64,000 nt of DNA from contig NZ_JAGPBB010000006.1 of assembly GCF_018063565.1 (NCBI RefSeq), forward strand, positions 1 to 64,000. Direction: 5' to 3'. Position 1 is the first letter of the stretch. Each line of letters opens with the position of its first letter. The notes beneath the pieces were generated by a model. That model had not been told where the DNA came from, made no database searches, and saw only the letters and a list, made by a program, of their open reading frames with translations. This DNA comes from Rhodoferax sp. GTDB taxonomy: Bacteria > Pseudomonadota > Gammaproteobacteria > Burkholderiales > Burkholderiaceae_C. Made by a program: the position numbers and the translations under genes. This document shows, one piece after another, positions 52,065-61,208 of the stretch.

Positions 52065-53573
52065 TCAGACTTCCAACAGCCGCAACGACCAGGGAGTCTT
52101 TTGCCAGGCAATCACTTCCTCGTGGAGCAAATGCGCAGACTGCGGGTATCGGCTGGCCCAGTCACCGCGCACGTTGATGATAAAAATGGCAGCATTTCGC
52201 CGGTCGCGGCTGATGGAAAGACCCGACAGATCCGGGTCGCGCCGGGCGTGGCACAGAACAACCGCCAGTCGCAATGCCAGCAGCAGTTGCATCAAAAGCG
52301 GGTCTTCAAGATCCACTTCGAGCTTGCGCAATTTTCCCCGCTGGCCCAAAACCAGCAGACTCAAGCGGTGCAACTCGGTCAATGCAAACCCCATTGCATC
52401 GGTGTTGTCCAGAATATAGGCGCCGTGCTTGTGATAGTCACTGTGGGAAATATGACTGCCGATCTCGTGCAGTTGTCCGGCCCACAATAGCTTGTCACGC
52501 AGCCGTGTCATGGCCTGTTGGTCTGCAGCCGGTTGACCTGCGCACAGTTGGTCGAGCAAATGGGTGGCGACTTGCCCCACGCGTGTGCCATGGACCGGAT
52601 CGGCGCCAAACTTTGCAGCCAGGCGTTCAACCGAATGTGCTCGCAAATCGGTGTGCGTCTGGCGTTGTCCAAGAATATCCATCAACAGGCCGTGCCGCAA
52701 ACCCCCGGTGGTTTGCTCCAGCTTCTGGATGCCCAGTAAATCGAACAGCGCGCGCAAAATGCTCAAACCGCCACCAATGATGGCTTTGCGATCGTCTTTC
52801 ATGCCGAGCAGGCGCACCCGATCAGCGTTTTGTGCGGCAATCAGCCGCTCAAGCAGCCAGTCCAGGCCGTCCGGGGTAATCGATCCGGCGGGCCAGCCTG
52901 CCGCTGCCAGCACCTCACCCACCGCATTGACGGTACCGGCAGACCCATAAGCAACTTCCCACTGACTCGGGGCATAGAGGGTGAGTGCCTCGTCAAGCAC
53001 CGCTTTGGCGGCAACTTCGGCGGTCTGGAAGTTTCTCTTGCTGAACTGCCCGTTTGGAAAATAGCGCATCGACCAGGCGATACTGCCCACCCGGTACGAT
53101 TCCATCTCGATTGGTTCCAGGCCGCTACCAAGAATCAGCTCGGTGGAACGCCCGCCAATATCGATGACCAAGCGACGCTCTTCTTTTCGTCCCAGTGCCT
53201 GCGCCACACCCTGGTAGATCAGACGCGCTTCCTCACGCCCGGAAATCACGTCAATAGGAAAACCCAGCAAGTGGCCGCCCGGCCGTAAAAAATCATCGCG
53301 ATTGCGTGCTTCGCGCAGGGTCTGGGTTGCCACCGCCCGAACCTCATCAGCAGAAAACCCCGCCAGGCGCTCGCCAAAGCGCGCCAGGCAATCCCAGCCG
53401 CGCTGCATCGCCTCAGGGGTCAAGTTGCGCATCTCGTCGAGCCCGCCGCCCTGTCGAACGGTCTCCTTGAGGTATTCGGTACGGTAAAACTGGCCACCCT
53501 CGATGCGGCCAATTTCCAGGCGGAAGCTGTTGGACCCCAGGTCCACCGCGGCCAGGCGCGTGATGTTATGCAT
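52065..53573 (-). CDS. ppx: Exopolyphosphatase (Ppx/GppA family)
   Basis: The 502-residue ASKHA-fold phosphatase removes phosphate from polyphosphate chains or hydrolyses pppGpp. It has LAAVDLGSNSFRLEIGRIEGG at the start with the catalytic region, the second phosphate loop VIDIGGRSTELILG, and a C-terminal HD-like part (LHEIGSHISHSDYHKHGAYIL). Exopolyphosphatase rather than GppA is favoured by length and by its usual link to phosphate genes. It follows the pyruvate-kinase-like gene by 18 bases on the same strand. ATG 53573. Confidence 0.9.
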   Translation of the reverse strand: MHNITRLAAVDLGSNSFRLEIGRIEGGQFYRTEYLKETVRQGGGLDEMRNLTPEAMQRGWDCLARFGERLAGFSADEVRAVATQTLREARNRDDFLRPGGHLLGFPIDVISGREEARLIYQGVAQALGRKEERRLVIDIGGRSTELILGSGLEPIEMESYRVGSIAWSMRYFPNGQFSKRNFQTAEVAAKAVLDEALTLYAPSQWEVAYGSAGTVNAVGEVLAAAGWPAGSITPDGLDWLLERLIAAQNADRVRLLGMKDDRKAIIGGGLSILRALFDLLGIQKLEQTTGGLRHGLLMDILGQRQTHTDLRAHSVERLAAKFGADPVHGTRVGQVATHLLDQLCAGQPAADQQAMTRLRDKLLWAGQLHEIGSHISHSDYHKHGAYILDNTDAMGFALTELHRLSLLVLGQRGKLRKLEVDLEDPLLMQLLLALRLAVVLCHARRDPDLSGLSISRDRRNAAIFIINVRGDWASRYPQSAHLLHEEVIAWQKTPWSLRLLEV

Positions 53574-53591
53574 GGTGAGATCAATTTCGAA

Positions 53592-55529
53592 TCAAGGGGG
53601 CAGCATAGCATTGGAGCCAAAACCGCCCCAGGCCCGCAAGGCGCGCAGCAGTGGGCGCTTTTTGGTTTGATGTCCGCCCATGCGTTGCAGGATGTCATCC
53701 AGGGTACGAATCGCGTCGGTGATGAATGGCCCCTTGTTGAGCATCACACATTCGGCACGCACCCCCAGACCGGCATCGGAAATCTCCGCACGCGAGGGCA
53801 GGCCGGTCTTGGCCAGGGACTCCAGCACCTGCGTGGCCCAGATCACCGGCATGTGTGCAGCCTCGGCACACCAGAGGATTTCCTCCTGGACCTCGGCCAG
53901 GCGCTCATAACCACACTCCACCGCCAGATCGCCACGGGCAATCATGACGCCAGCCGCGTTGGCTGCCATTGCCGACAGCATCAGGTCAGGCAGGCTTTCA
54001 AAACCCTGCAGTGTTTCAATCTTGAGCACAATGCCCATGTCTTCGCGACCCAGGCGACGCAGGTGCTCCCGCAACTCGGTCACATCCGCAGGCTTTTGCA
54101 CAAACGAGAGGCCAACCATGTCCGCCAGCGTGGCCACGGTGGTCAAGTCGTCGATGTCTTTGGTGCTGAGGGCGGGCAAATCAAGTTGACTGTCGGGCAG
54201 GTTGATGCCCTTGTCACTGCCGAGTTTCTCGCCGCCGGGACGTGCTTGAGTGATCTCAACTTCAACCCAGTTCGGCGCGGTCTTTCGGATCACGCCCCCG
54301 ATACGACCATCGTCGAACCAGATCCTTTCACCCACCTTGACCTGATCAATCACCTGGGGCAGTGTGCATGGAACTTGTGAGTACCCGTTGGGGTCTTCGT
54401 CACTGTTTTCATCTTCGTCGTTGGTGACATGGACCATGTCGTCCCTGGTCAGCCGCAAGCTATCGCCTGACTGCAGGTGCAAAACGCCAGGCTGGCGGTC
54501 AATATGGCACACCAAGGTGGTGTGCTTCTTCTTGACGTCTGAAACCAGGGTGAAGACAGTCTCGGGGGTAATGTAAGCAGTTTGCAGGCATTCCACGATG
54601 ACTGCCTGGTGATCGCAGCGTACGACCAGCAGATGGCGCCGGGCACCGCGGGCATCGCAAAAATCCAGCGTGCTCCCGACTTTGAGACGTGATAACCACA
54701 CCTCCCAGACACCGACGCTGGCATCCACGCCGGGCAGCAGGTCGTGTTGATCGATGGGGCGAAGCTGCATTCGGGCGGGGCGGTAAACCCGACCAAACTG
54801 GTCTTTGCCGGGTTTGAGTTTTAGCACCGGTGTTTGTGGTGCGATGTCGCCGGTTCTGATTTTCGGCCCCCCCAGGTCCATGAGAATTTTGATGGGGCGT
54901 TTCACCATTTGCGCGGCACGACGCACATGGTTCGTCATCAACTGCCAATCTGCAGCACTGTCATGGGCGCAGTTGATGCGGGCAATGTCCATGCCGGCCT
55001 GCGCCAGATCCAGGACCATGGCGGCATCGTGTGCCGCCTCAGAGGGCAGGGTAACCATGATGCGCACCGGTCGGTTGCCTGGCACCTGGCCGAGCAGGTT
55101 GACCGTGTTGGCCGTGAGTCTTGCACGGCTGCTGACGCTGCCGGCCGGCTCTTCGTCTGAATGGTCCTGCCAGCTCTGGCTCGTCAATCGGTGCAGCAGC
55201 CCGAGCACCTTGTCGAGACTGGCCAGCACATGTGACTCGGAGCGCCCCAGCGACGACAGACCCAGCCAGGCCAGTTGGTTTTGCAGCTCACGCAAGTCAA
55301 CGCTGCGCAGCGCCAGGTAGTGAATCAGGTTGCGTGCACTTTCCCGGTGCTGGCCCAGCACTTGTGACAGCGGCTGTTGCAGTTCGTCCTCGCGTTCCAG
55401 CATGGCGCTCCGCAAGGCCCAAAGCTGATCAATGAGCTTCAGGCAGACTCCCTGGATCCACGGACTGCTGCTGGTCGGTGGCGCAGCCGTGGTCAACAGG
55501 GTTTTAGGGACTGGTTTTTGTTTGCGCAT
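53592..55529 (-). CDS. Pyruvate-kinase-like protein with N-terminal extension
   Basis: The 645-residue protein has a helical N-terminal domain (about 1-165; NLIHYLALRSVDLRELQNQLAWLGLSSLGRSE), then a pyruvate-kinase barrel split by a long insertion. Barrel motifs are RIMVTLPSEA, DIARINCAHD, ILMDLGGPKIRTG, GIVLKIETLQGFESLPDLM with the catalytic lysine, MIARGDLAVECG, and VIWATQVLESLAKTGLPSRAEISDAGL. The C-terminal allosteric domain of ordinary pyruvate kinase is missing. It is therefore a divergent subfamily whose activity is uncertain. ATG 55529 is chosen because further upstream the frame only shadows the NUDIX gene. The gene is first of a pair with ppx. Confidence 0.85.
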   Translation of the reverse strand: MRKQKPVPKTLLTTAAPPTSSSPWIQGVCLKLIDQLWALRSAMLEREDELQQPLSQVLGQHRESARNLIHYLALRSVDLRELQNQLAWLGLSSLGRSESHVLASLDKVLGLLHRLTSQSWQDHSDEEPAGSVSSRARLTANTVNLLGQVPGNRPVRIMVTLPSEAAHDAAMVLDLAQAGMDIARINCAHDSAADWQLMTNHVRRAAQMVKRPIKILMDLGGPKIRTGDIAPQTPVLKLKPGKDQFGRVYRPARMQLRPIDQHDLLPGVDASVGVWEVWLSRLKVGSTLDFCDARGARRHLLVVRCDHQAVIVECLQTAYITPETVFTLVSDVKKKHTTLVCHIDRQPGVLHLQSGDSLRLTRDDMVHVTNDEDENSDEDPNGYSQVPCTLPQVIDQVKVGERIWFDDGRIGGVIRKTAPNWVEVEITQARPGGEKLGSDKGINLPDSQLDLPALSTKDIDDLTTVATLADMVGLSFVQKPADVTELREHLRRLGREDMGIVLKIETLQGFESLPDLMLSAMAANAAGVMIARGDLAVECGYERLAEVQEEILWCAEAAHMPVIWATQVLESLAKTGLPSRAEISDAGLGVRAECVMLNKGPFITDAIRTLDDILQRMGGHQTKKRPLLRALRAWGGFGSNAMLPP

Positions 55530-55676
55530 CTTGACGTTATAGATGATTTTTGTGACAAATGTGTGAAAACCGGTGGAGCCAGGTCCGTGCGCCGTTCGAC
55601 AATTGGCTCCCATCGTCGGTGATGCGAGCCTTCGGCCGGTGCGGCGTGCGTCCGACATGGCGACAATGCAGGGCCA

Positions 55677-56510
55677 ATGAAGCAAAGTCTTTCCGAATGG
55701 CTGGTGGATCAGCAAGCAAGCGTCAATCGGTCCCCGATAACGCCCCGGGTGCCATTGTTTTTTGACGGGCACGAGCTTGGATCGGTGGAGGCCGAAGGAT
55801 TTGCCAATTTTGCTGATGAAGTCGGTCTTTCTGACCTGGTTGGACGGTTGGAGGGGCACGGCACACAGGAACCTGGCTGGTTTCTGGTCAATCCCTCTGC
55901 GGTCAGTTTGAATCGACTGGCTCATGCCATGCGGCTTCACCATTACGCGCAGGTGGCACATCTTTGGCGCGGTGAACAACTGGCCGTGCGCAGCCACAAG
56001 GGCGAACCGCTGGTGACGGTGGAGCGTGGTGCGGTCAGGGCGTTGGGCATCACCACCCAGGGTGTGCATCTGCACGGCTGCACGGCTGACCGGCAGGTCT
56101 GGATTCAGCAGCGCGCGCAAGACAAGAAAACGCATCCGGGTCGCTGGGACACGCTGATGGGCGGCATGGTGTCTGCTGCCGACACCTTGGAGCACGCGTT
56201 GGCCCGTGAGACCGCAGAAGAGGCGGGTTTGGCACTGGCGCAGCTCAATGGCCTGCGCAGGGTAAGCCACTTCACCATGCGTTGCCCCAATGCGACGGAC
56301 AGTGGTCTGGAATACGTGGTGGAGCGCATAGACTGGTTTGAGGGTGTCGTGCCTGAGGGGGTGGTTCCGGTGAACACCGATGGCGAAGTGCAGCAGTTCC
56401 GGTTGGTGTCGCCAGCGGTACTGACGCGGATGCTGTTGGAGGGCGTCTTTACTCCGGAGGCGGGGTTGATCCTGGGGCAGTGGCTGCTGTCATTGGCAAA
56501 GATGGCTTGA
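55677..56510 (+). CDS. NUDIX hydrolase (Tnr3-like, DUF4743 plus NUDIX)
   Basis: The 277-residue protein has an N-terminal DUF4743-like half (FADEVGLSDLVGRLEGHG...GWFLVNPSAVSLNRLAHAMRLHHYAQ) and a C-terminal NUDIX half with GVHLHGCTADRQVWIQQRAQDK, GRWDTLMGGMVSAADTLEHALARETAEEAGL. The box departs from GX5E: aspartate takes the first glutamate's place, while RExxEE is intact. This architecture matches the NUDIX part of yeast Tnr3 and bacterial relatives that hydrolyse oxidised thiamine diphosphates. That activity here is inference. Divergent from the pyruvate-kinase-like gene. Confidence 0.85.
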   Translation: MKQSLSEWLVDQQASVNRSPITPRVPLFFDGHELGSVEAEGFANFADEVGLSDLVGRLEGHGTQEPGWFLVNPSAVSLNRLAHAMRLHHYAQVAHLWRGEQLAVRSHKGEPLVTVERGAVRALGITTQGVHLHGCTADRQVWIQQRAQDKKTHPGRWDTLMGGMVSAADTLEHALARETAEEAGLALAQLNGLRRVSHFTMRCPNATDSGLEYVVERIDWFEGVVPEGVVPVNTDGEVQQFRLVSPAVLTRMLLEGVFTPEAGLILGQWLLSLAKMA

Positions 56511-56542
56511 AAGACCCCATACGATGAACGACAAGTTTGCAT

Positions 56543-56575
56543 ATTGTTAACAATGTACTAAAAATTGTTGACAAT
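56543..56575. promoter_or_regulatory. Paired palindromic operators in front of phnX
   Basis: ATTGTTAACAAT (56543-56554, perfect) and ATTGTTGACAAT (56564-56575, 5+2+5) are spaced 21 bp centre to centre, two helical turns. The second overlaps the TTGACA -35 box. They resemble operators of GntR/FadR-type regulators, one of which is encoded 1 kb downstream. Confidence 0.7.
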
Positions 56576-56596
56576 CTGAATGATCTTTGGCATGAT
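56568..56596 (+). promoter_or_regulatory. Promoter of phnX
   Basis: TTGACA (56568-56573) followed after 17 bp by CATGAT (56591-56596). Transcription would begin about 45 bases before the phnX start codon. Confidence 0.6.
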
Positions 56597-56648
56597 ACAA
56601 ACCTGTTGAAGCGCCAACCCGACAACCCACTTTTTCCGGAGAAACCTC

Positions 56649-57572
56649 ATGGCTGATTCCCTTACCGCCCAACTCTCACCCGTGGGCCGTGTGCCCGACG
56701 ACATCCGTCATGCGGCCGCACAGCAGAAAAAGTTTGACAGCGAAAACATCGAACGCAGCGTGGCCTACGTGATGCTCGACTGCTCGGGCACCACCATGGA
56801 CCGCTATGTGGACGCGCCAGCCATCGTGTTTGTCGAGGTGTTCAAAAAGTATGGTCTGGAAATCACCATGCCCGAGGCTCGCGAGCCAATGGGGCTGCGC
56901 AAAGACCTGCATATCAAGGCCATCACTGAGATCCCTGCGGTACGCCAGCGTTTTACCGCCAAGTTTGGCCGCGCGCCCGATCAATCCGATGTTGATGCGA
57001 TGTTTGCCGACTTTGTGCCGACCCAGCTTGACCTCCTGCGCAAGGGCAGTTACCACGACCTGTTGCCTGGTGTGGCGGAGGTGGTCAAGGGTCTGCAGCA
57101 GCAGAGCATCAAGCTCGGTGTCACCACCGGCTTTACCCGCGACATGCTCGACCTGCTGCTGGCAGGCGCGGCACCCCAAGGGTTTGTGCCCGACACCTCC
57201 TGTGCGGGTGACGAGGTAGAAATGCCGCGCCCCACCGCCTATATGGTGATCAAGAATCTGGAGCGCATGGGTGTCTACAACCTGACGAACGCCATGCGCC
57301 GCACCGTCAAGGTGGACGACACCGTGTCAGGTGCGGGTGAAGGTGCGCCGATGTGCTGGCGTGTCGGAGTCTCCAAATGGAGCAACTATGTGGCCGACAG
57401 CTGGGATGCCGTCAAGGCCATGAGCCCGACCGAACTGGCTGCCAAAGAACAGGCTTCCAAGGAAAAGATCATTCGTGAGAGTGGTGCGCACTATGTGATT
57501 GATGATTTGCGCGACCTGCCTGCGGTCATTGCCGACATCAACGCCCGCCTGGCTGCGGGTGAAAACCCCTGA
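56649..57572 (+). CDS. phnX: Phosphonoacetaldehyde hydrolase-like HAD enzyme
   Basis: The 307-residue HAD enzyme would split phosphonoacetaldehyde into acetaldehyde and phosphate. It carries the nucleophile Asp44 in MLDCSGTTMD, the Schiff-base lysine (Lys85) in EAREPMGLRKDLHIKAITEIP, the TTGFTRDMLD phosphate motif, and VKVDDTVSGAGEG. Compared with the Bacillus cereus enzyme (DWAGTT, LLKIDH, GDTVSD) several active-site neighbours differ, and there is a 35-residue N-terminal extension. It is clearly the same superfamily branch, but divergent. GGAG precedes ATG 56649. Neighbouring phnW makes its substrate. Paired TTGT/ACAA operators lie in the promoter. Confidence 0.82.
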   Translation: MADSLTAQLSPVGRVPDDIRHAAAQQKKFDSENIERSVAYVMLDCSGTTMDRYVDAPAIVFVEVFKKYGLEITMPEAREPMGLRKDLHIKAITEIPAVRQRFTAKFGRAPDQSDVDAMFADFVPTQLDLLRKGSYHDLLPGVAEVVKGLQQQSIKLGVTTGFTRDMLDLLLAGAAPQGFVPDTSCAGDEVEMPRPTAYMVIKNLERMGVYNLTNAMRRTVKVDDTVSGAGEGAPMCWRVGVSKWSNYVADSWDAVKAMSPTELAAKEQASKEKIIRESGAHYVIDDLRDLPAVIADINARLAAGENP

Positions 57573-57627
57573 GTGACCCAAGGCAAAAGGTCGCTGGGCA
57601 CCTTTGACCCTGCGCCCGGCCAGGTGC

Positions 57628-58359
57628 TTAATTTGCGCCTGCGCTGGCCGTTTTGGCTCCTGTCGCGGCCCTGCCATCGGCGCGCTGGCGTGCATCGTTG
57701 TCAAGGGTGCGCTGCTTGCTTTGCATCACATGGTCCACCATGGCACGCCCTGCAGCCTCGACATCGCCCGAGGCAATGGCTTTGACTATCAGCTTGTGTT
57801 CGGCTAGAAAGGTCTTCATCAGCACCGTGTCGGTCAGGTTTTGCCGGCGAAAGAGCGACAACTCCTTGATCAGCTTGCGGTAGGTGTCGGTGAGCTTGCG
57901 GTTGCCAGTGATCTCGACCATGCGGTCGTGAAACTTCAGGTTCAACACATGGTATTGATGGGCATCCTGCGCCCTGACGGCGATCTCCATGTCGGCCACC
58001 AGCGTTTTGATTTCCTGAAGTTGCGCTGGCATGATGCTGGCCGCCAGGCGTTTTCCGACCCATTCGTCCATGGCGGCACGCAGGTCAAAAATTTCCAGCG
58101 CCTCGTCAATCGGAATGTCGCGCACGAAAACGCCACGGTTCTTTTCGGTGCGCACCAGCCCGGCTTCGTCGAGCATCAGAAATGCTTCACGAATCGGCCC
58201 ACGCGACACACCAAGCTTTTCAGCCAGAGCCGCTTCATTAAGTTTGGCACCGGGCAGATACTCGCCTGACAAAATGGCGCGCTCAATTTCCTGTTGCACA
58301 ACGACCGACAGTGAACTGTTCTGCAGCAGGGCGATGGTGGGGTGGATCGAAGCTGTCAT
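57628..58359 (-). CDS. GntR family regulator (FadR/FCD type)
   Basis: The 243-residue regulator has an N-terminal winged helix (VVQQEIERAILSGEYLPGAKLNEAALAEKLGVSRGPIREAFLMLDEAGLV) and an FCD ligand domain from about residue 85 (ALEIFDLRAAMDEWVGKRLA, FHDRMVEITGNRKL, EHKLIVKAIASGDVEAAGRAMVDHV). It is the last gene of the phosphonate operon and most likely controls the locus in response to a phosphonate intermediate. Candidate operators precede phnX and the divergent promoter. ATG 58359, 26 bases after phnW. Confidence 0.9.
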   Translation of the reverse strand: MTASIHPTIALLQNSSLSVVVQQEIERAILSGEYLPGAKLNEAALAEKLGVSRGPIREAFLMLDEAGLVRTEKNRGVFVRDIPIDEALEIFDLRAAMDEWVGKRLAASIMPAQLQEIKTLVADMEIAVRAQDAHQYHVLNLKFHDRMVEITGNRKLTDTYRKLIKELSLFRRQNLTDTVLMKTFLAEHKLIVKAIASGDVEAAGRAMVDHVMQSKQRTLDNDARQRADGRAATGAKTASAGAN

Positions 58360-58385
58360 GGTCAGATTTGATCACAAGCCGGGCT

Positions 58386-59489
58386 TCAGCTGGCAATACC
58401 CAGATCCTGCAACGCCAGCGCCACGGCGTGCACCGCCTGTTCCATGTCATGCGGACCGATGGCGCCAATGCAGCCGACCCGGAAGGTCTCGATCTGGGTC
58501 AGTTTGCCGGGGTAGAGCAAAAAGCCATGAGCACGCACCGCCGCATAAAACGACTTGAATTCGTAGTGGTGGTGGGTTGGCGCATGAAAAGTGACGATGA
58601 TCGGTGACTGGAAGGTCGGGTCAAGAAACGGCTTGAAACCCAGGCGCGCCATGCCAGCCATCAGCGCCTCAAAATTGCGCGTATAACGCGCCAGCCGCGC
58701 CGGCTGCCCACCCTCGGCTTCAAATTGTGCAATCGCCTCGTGCAAGGCCACCACCACATGCGTGGGCGGGGTAAAGCGCCACTGCCCGGTCTTTTCCATG
58801 TAAACGTATTGGTCGTGCAGGTCCATGGCGAGTGATTGGCTCTGGCCGGCACAGCTGTCGAGCACCGCCTTGCGGATAAACACAAAGCCCATGCCTGGCA
58901 CCCCCTCCAGGCATTTGCCGCTGGCGGCTATCAGCGCGTCAAAGCGGGTTTTGCGCGCGTCAATTTCCAGCGCACCAAAGGAACTCATCGCATCGACGAT
59001 CAGGCCCTTGCCGTGCACGGCGCAAACATCGGCCACCGCTTGTAAGGGGTTCAGCACGCCGGCTCCGGTTTCGCAGTGGATCAGCACCACATGGGTGATC
59101 GAAGCGTCGGCCTTCAGGTGCTCCGCCAACACCGCGGCCGACACCGGCTGCGCCTCGTCAAAGTCGAGAACGGTGACGCGGCGCCCCATGAGCTGCGTCA
59201 GGCGCGCGGCGCGTTTGCAGTAGGCACCGTTGTCGAGCACCAGCACATGGCCATCCCGCGGCACCAGCGTGGCGACCGCGGCTTCAACGCTGAAGGTGCC
59301 ACTCCCCTGCAGCGGCACCACCACATGGCTGTCGCTGCCGTGAATGATCTTGAGCAGGCTGGCGCGCACGCTGGCCGTGACGGCGTTGAAATCGGCGTCC
59401 CACGAACCCCAGTCTTTCAACATCGCCAGCTTGGTGCGCAGCGTGGTGGTCAGGGGGCCGGGGGTCAGCAGGATCTTGTCTCTGTCCAT
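58386..59489 (-). CDS. phnW: 2-aminoethylphosphonate--pyruvate transaminase
   Basis: The 367-residue fold-type-I PLP enzyme transfers the amino group of 2-aminoethylphosphonate to pyruvate, giving phosphonoacetaldehyde and alanine. It has the family start [27 protein letters not shown], the phosphate-contact [34 protein letters not shown], the PLP lysine in [17 protein letters not shown], and the end [15 protein letters not shown] 59489 has GGAG nine bases upstream. It lies 18 bases after the permease gene. Confidence 0.94.
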   Translation of the reverse strand: MDRDKILLTPGPLTTTLRTKLAMLKDWGSWDADFNAVTASVRASLLKIIHGSDSHVVVPLQGSGTFSVEAAVATLVPRDGHVLVLDNGAYCKRAARLTQLMGRRVTVLDFDEAQPVSAAVLAEHLKADASITHVVLIHCETGAGVLNPLQAVADVCAVHGKGLIVDAMSSFGALEIDARKTRFDALIAASGKCLEGVPGMGFVFIRKAVLDSCAGQSQSLAMDLHDQYVYMEKTGQWRFTPPTHVVVALHEAIAQFEAEGGQPARLARYTRNFEALMAGMARLGFKPFLDPTFQSPIIVTFHAPTHHHYEFKSFYAAVRAHGFLLYPGKLTQIETFRVGCIGAIGPHDMEQAVHAVALALQDLGIAS

Positions 59490-59507
59490 GGTTTTGGTCT
59501 CCAATTG

Positions 59508-61208
59508 TCAAACTCGCCAGGCCTGGGTGCGCCGATGCACCCACCAGGCCAGCATCATGAAAAACAGCGTCGCCAGCGTGCTGGCGACACCAATCAAAAC
59601 GGCCATGGCTGCCGCTGCGCCCATTTCGCCCGCCTCATCGAGGTTCAGGATGGCGATGGACGCGACCTTGGTTTCCGGCGAGTACAGGAATACCACGGCA
59701 GAGATGGTGGTCATGGCATTGATAAAAAAGTAGCGCGCCATGTCCACCAGCGCCGGCGTGCACACCGGCAGCGTCACGCGCCAGAAAGTCTTGTAAAACG
59801 GTACCTTTAGCGAGGCGCTCACCGCTTCAAACTCGCTGTCCAGTGCCTTCAATGCCGTCACGGCGGTCAGATGACCGGTGGTGTAGAAGTGCACGATGGT
59901 GCACAGCGTCAGCAATGTTAGCGTGTGGTAGAGGCCATTCAAAGGGTTGGTTGTGGCATTGAAGAAAAAGATATAACCCAGGCCCAGCACCAGTCCCGGT
60001 ACTGCCATCGGTACCACCGCTAGCAGACGCACCAGACCACGCAGACCATCCATGCCCTTGGTTTTTTCCAGCAGATAGGCGCCTACAAATACCAGCGCCG
60101 TGCCAAACAGCGCGGTGCCACCGGCCATCTTGATGCTGTTGAAAAAAGCCACACCGACTTCGGCATCGAGCAGCCCCAGGGTGTAATGGCGCAGGCTCGG
60201 CGTCAGGTTATACGGCCAGAAGGTGGCAAACGAGGCAAACACTGCCATGCCCAGCATGGCGAGCACCAGCAGCGCCATGCTGGCGCAAAACAGCGTCATC
60301 AGCCGGTCAAACACGGGCGATGGTTTGGCACGGTAAGGAATGGCGCGTGCCGTGAGCATGGCAGTCTGGCGCCGGCTGACATAGTTGTCGACACCAAAAC
60401 TCAACACGGCCGGCGTCAGCAGCAGAATGGCCACCACTGCGCCCTTGGCAAAGTCCTGCTGGCCGATCACCAGCTTGAATACGTCAGTGGCGAGGACGTT
60501 GAAGTTGCCGCCAATCACCTTGGGAATGCCAAAGTCGGTGATCACCAGGGTGAAGGTCACCATGGCAGCAGAGATCAGCCCGTATTTGGCCCCTGGCAAG
60601 GTAATAGTGAAAAACTTGCGCATGGCAGTGGTGCCCATGGCGTCGGCGGCCTCGAACAGACGCGCATCTGACATCGACAAGGCTGTCACCAGAATCATCA
60701 GCGTGTGCGGAAACACCGCAATACACTCGGCCAGCACCACGCCGGGGGCACCGTAAATCTCATCAATGCCGATGCTTTGCAACCAGGCCTTGAGCACGCC
60801 CTGGTTGCCAAACCAGTAAATCAGCGAAATCGCTGACAGCAGTGAGGGTGCCAGCAGCGGCACCAGCGTGATGCCTCGAAACAGTGCCTTGTAGGGCATG
60901 CAAGAGCGGGTCAACGCGTAGGCAAAGGTAAACGCCAGCGGCAACACAATCAGCGTCACCAGCCCCGACACCCACAGACTGTTCCACAGGCTGCCCAGCA
61001 GCGCCGGGGTTTTGGCGTAAGCGACAAAATTGGCCAGCCAGACAAATTCTCCACTGTCAGACTGCAAGGCCTGAATCAGGATGGCGCCCAGTGGTAGCGC
61101 CAAAAAATACAACAAAATAATAGCTACCAGAGCAAGCAGGACATGCGCTAGACGGTCAATCCAGTGGTGATCCTGCTTGACCGGCGGCCTCTGCAGCACT
61201 GCGGCCAT
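59508..61208 (-). CDS. phnU: 2-aminoethylphosphonate ABC transporter permease (fused)
   Basis: The 566-residue protein contains two binding-protein-dependent permease modules in one chain, each with about six helices. The first EAA-like loop is EAADAMGTTAMRKFFTITLPGAKYGL (about 200-225) and the second is EAVSASLKVPFYKTFWRVTLP. This fused layout is the type called PhnU2 in 2-aminoethylphosphonate transporters. ATG 61208 overlaps the ATPase stop by one base (TGATG). The DNA for the first helix (61119-61160) matches the dispersed repeat. Gene symbol by cluster context. Confidence 0.88.
   Translation of the reverse strand: MAAVLQRPPVKQDHHWIDRLAHVLLALVAIILLYFLALPLGAILIQALQSDSGEFVWLANFVAYAKTPALLGSLWNSLWVSGLVTLIVLPLAFTFAYALTRSCMPYKALFRGITLVPLLAPSLLSAISLIYWFGNQGVLKAWLQSIGIDEIYGAPGVVLAECIAVFPHTLMILVTALSMSDARLFEAADAMGTTAMRKFFTITLPGAKYGLISAAMVTFTLVITDFGIPKVIGGNFNVLATDVFKLVIGQQDFAKGAVVAILLLTPAVLSFGVDNYVSRRQTAMLTARAIPYRAKPSPVFDRLMTLFCASMALLVLAMLGMAVFASFATFWPYNLTPSLRHYTLGLLDAEVGVAFFNSIKMAGGTALFGTALVFVGAYLLEKTKGMDGLRGLVRLLAVVPMAVPGLVLGLGYIFFFNATTNPLNGLYHTLTLLTLCTIVHFYTTGHLTAVTALKALDSEFEAVSASLKVPFYKTFWRVTLPVCTPALVDMARYFFINAMTTISAVVFLYSPETKVASIAILNLDEAGEMGAAAAMAVLIGVASTLATLFFMMLAWWVHRRTQAWRV
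61119..61160 (+). repeat. Dispersed repeat, copy 11 (in frame inside permease gene)
   Basis: AATAATAGCTACCAGAGC, then ATGCGCTAGACGG-TCAAT, parallel to ATAGC and GCGCTAGAGGC of other copies. On the minus strand it codes for the entry of the first transmembrane helix (DRLAHVLLALVAIILL). Confidence 0.55.

Noticed and set aside
55530-56270. Upstream extension of the pyruvate-kinase-like frame
   Set aside because: This part is antisense to the NUDIX gene, and the protein's natural start with the helical domain is at 55529.
57573-57627. Terminator between phnX and the regulator gene
   Set aside because: Only a weak AGGT/ACCT pairing and no T-run were found.
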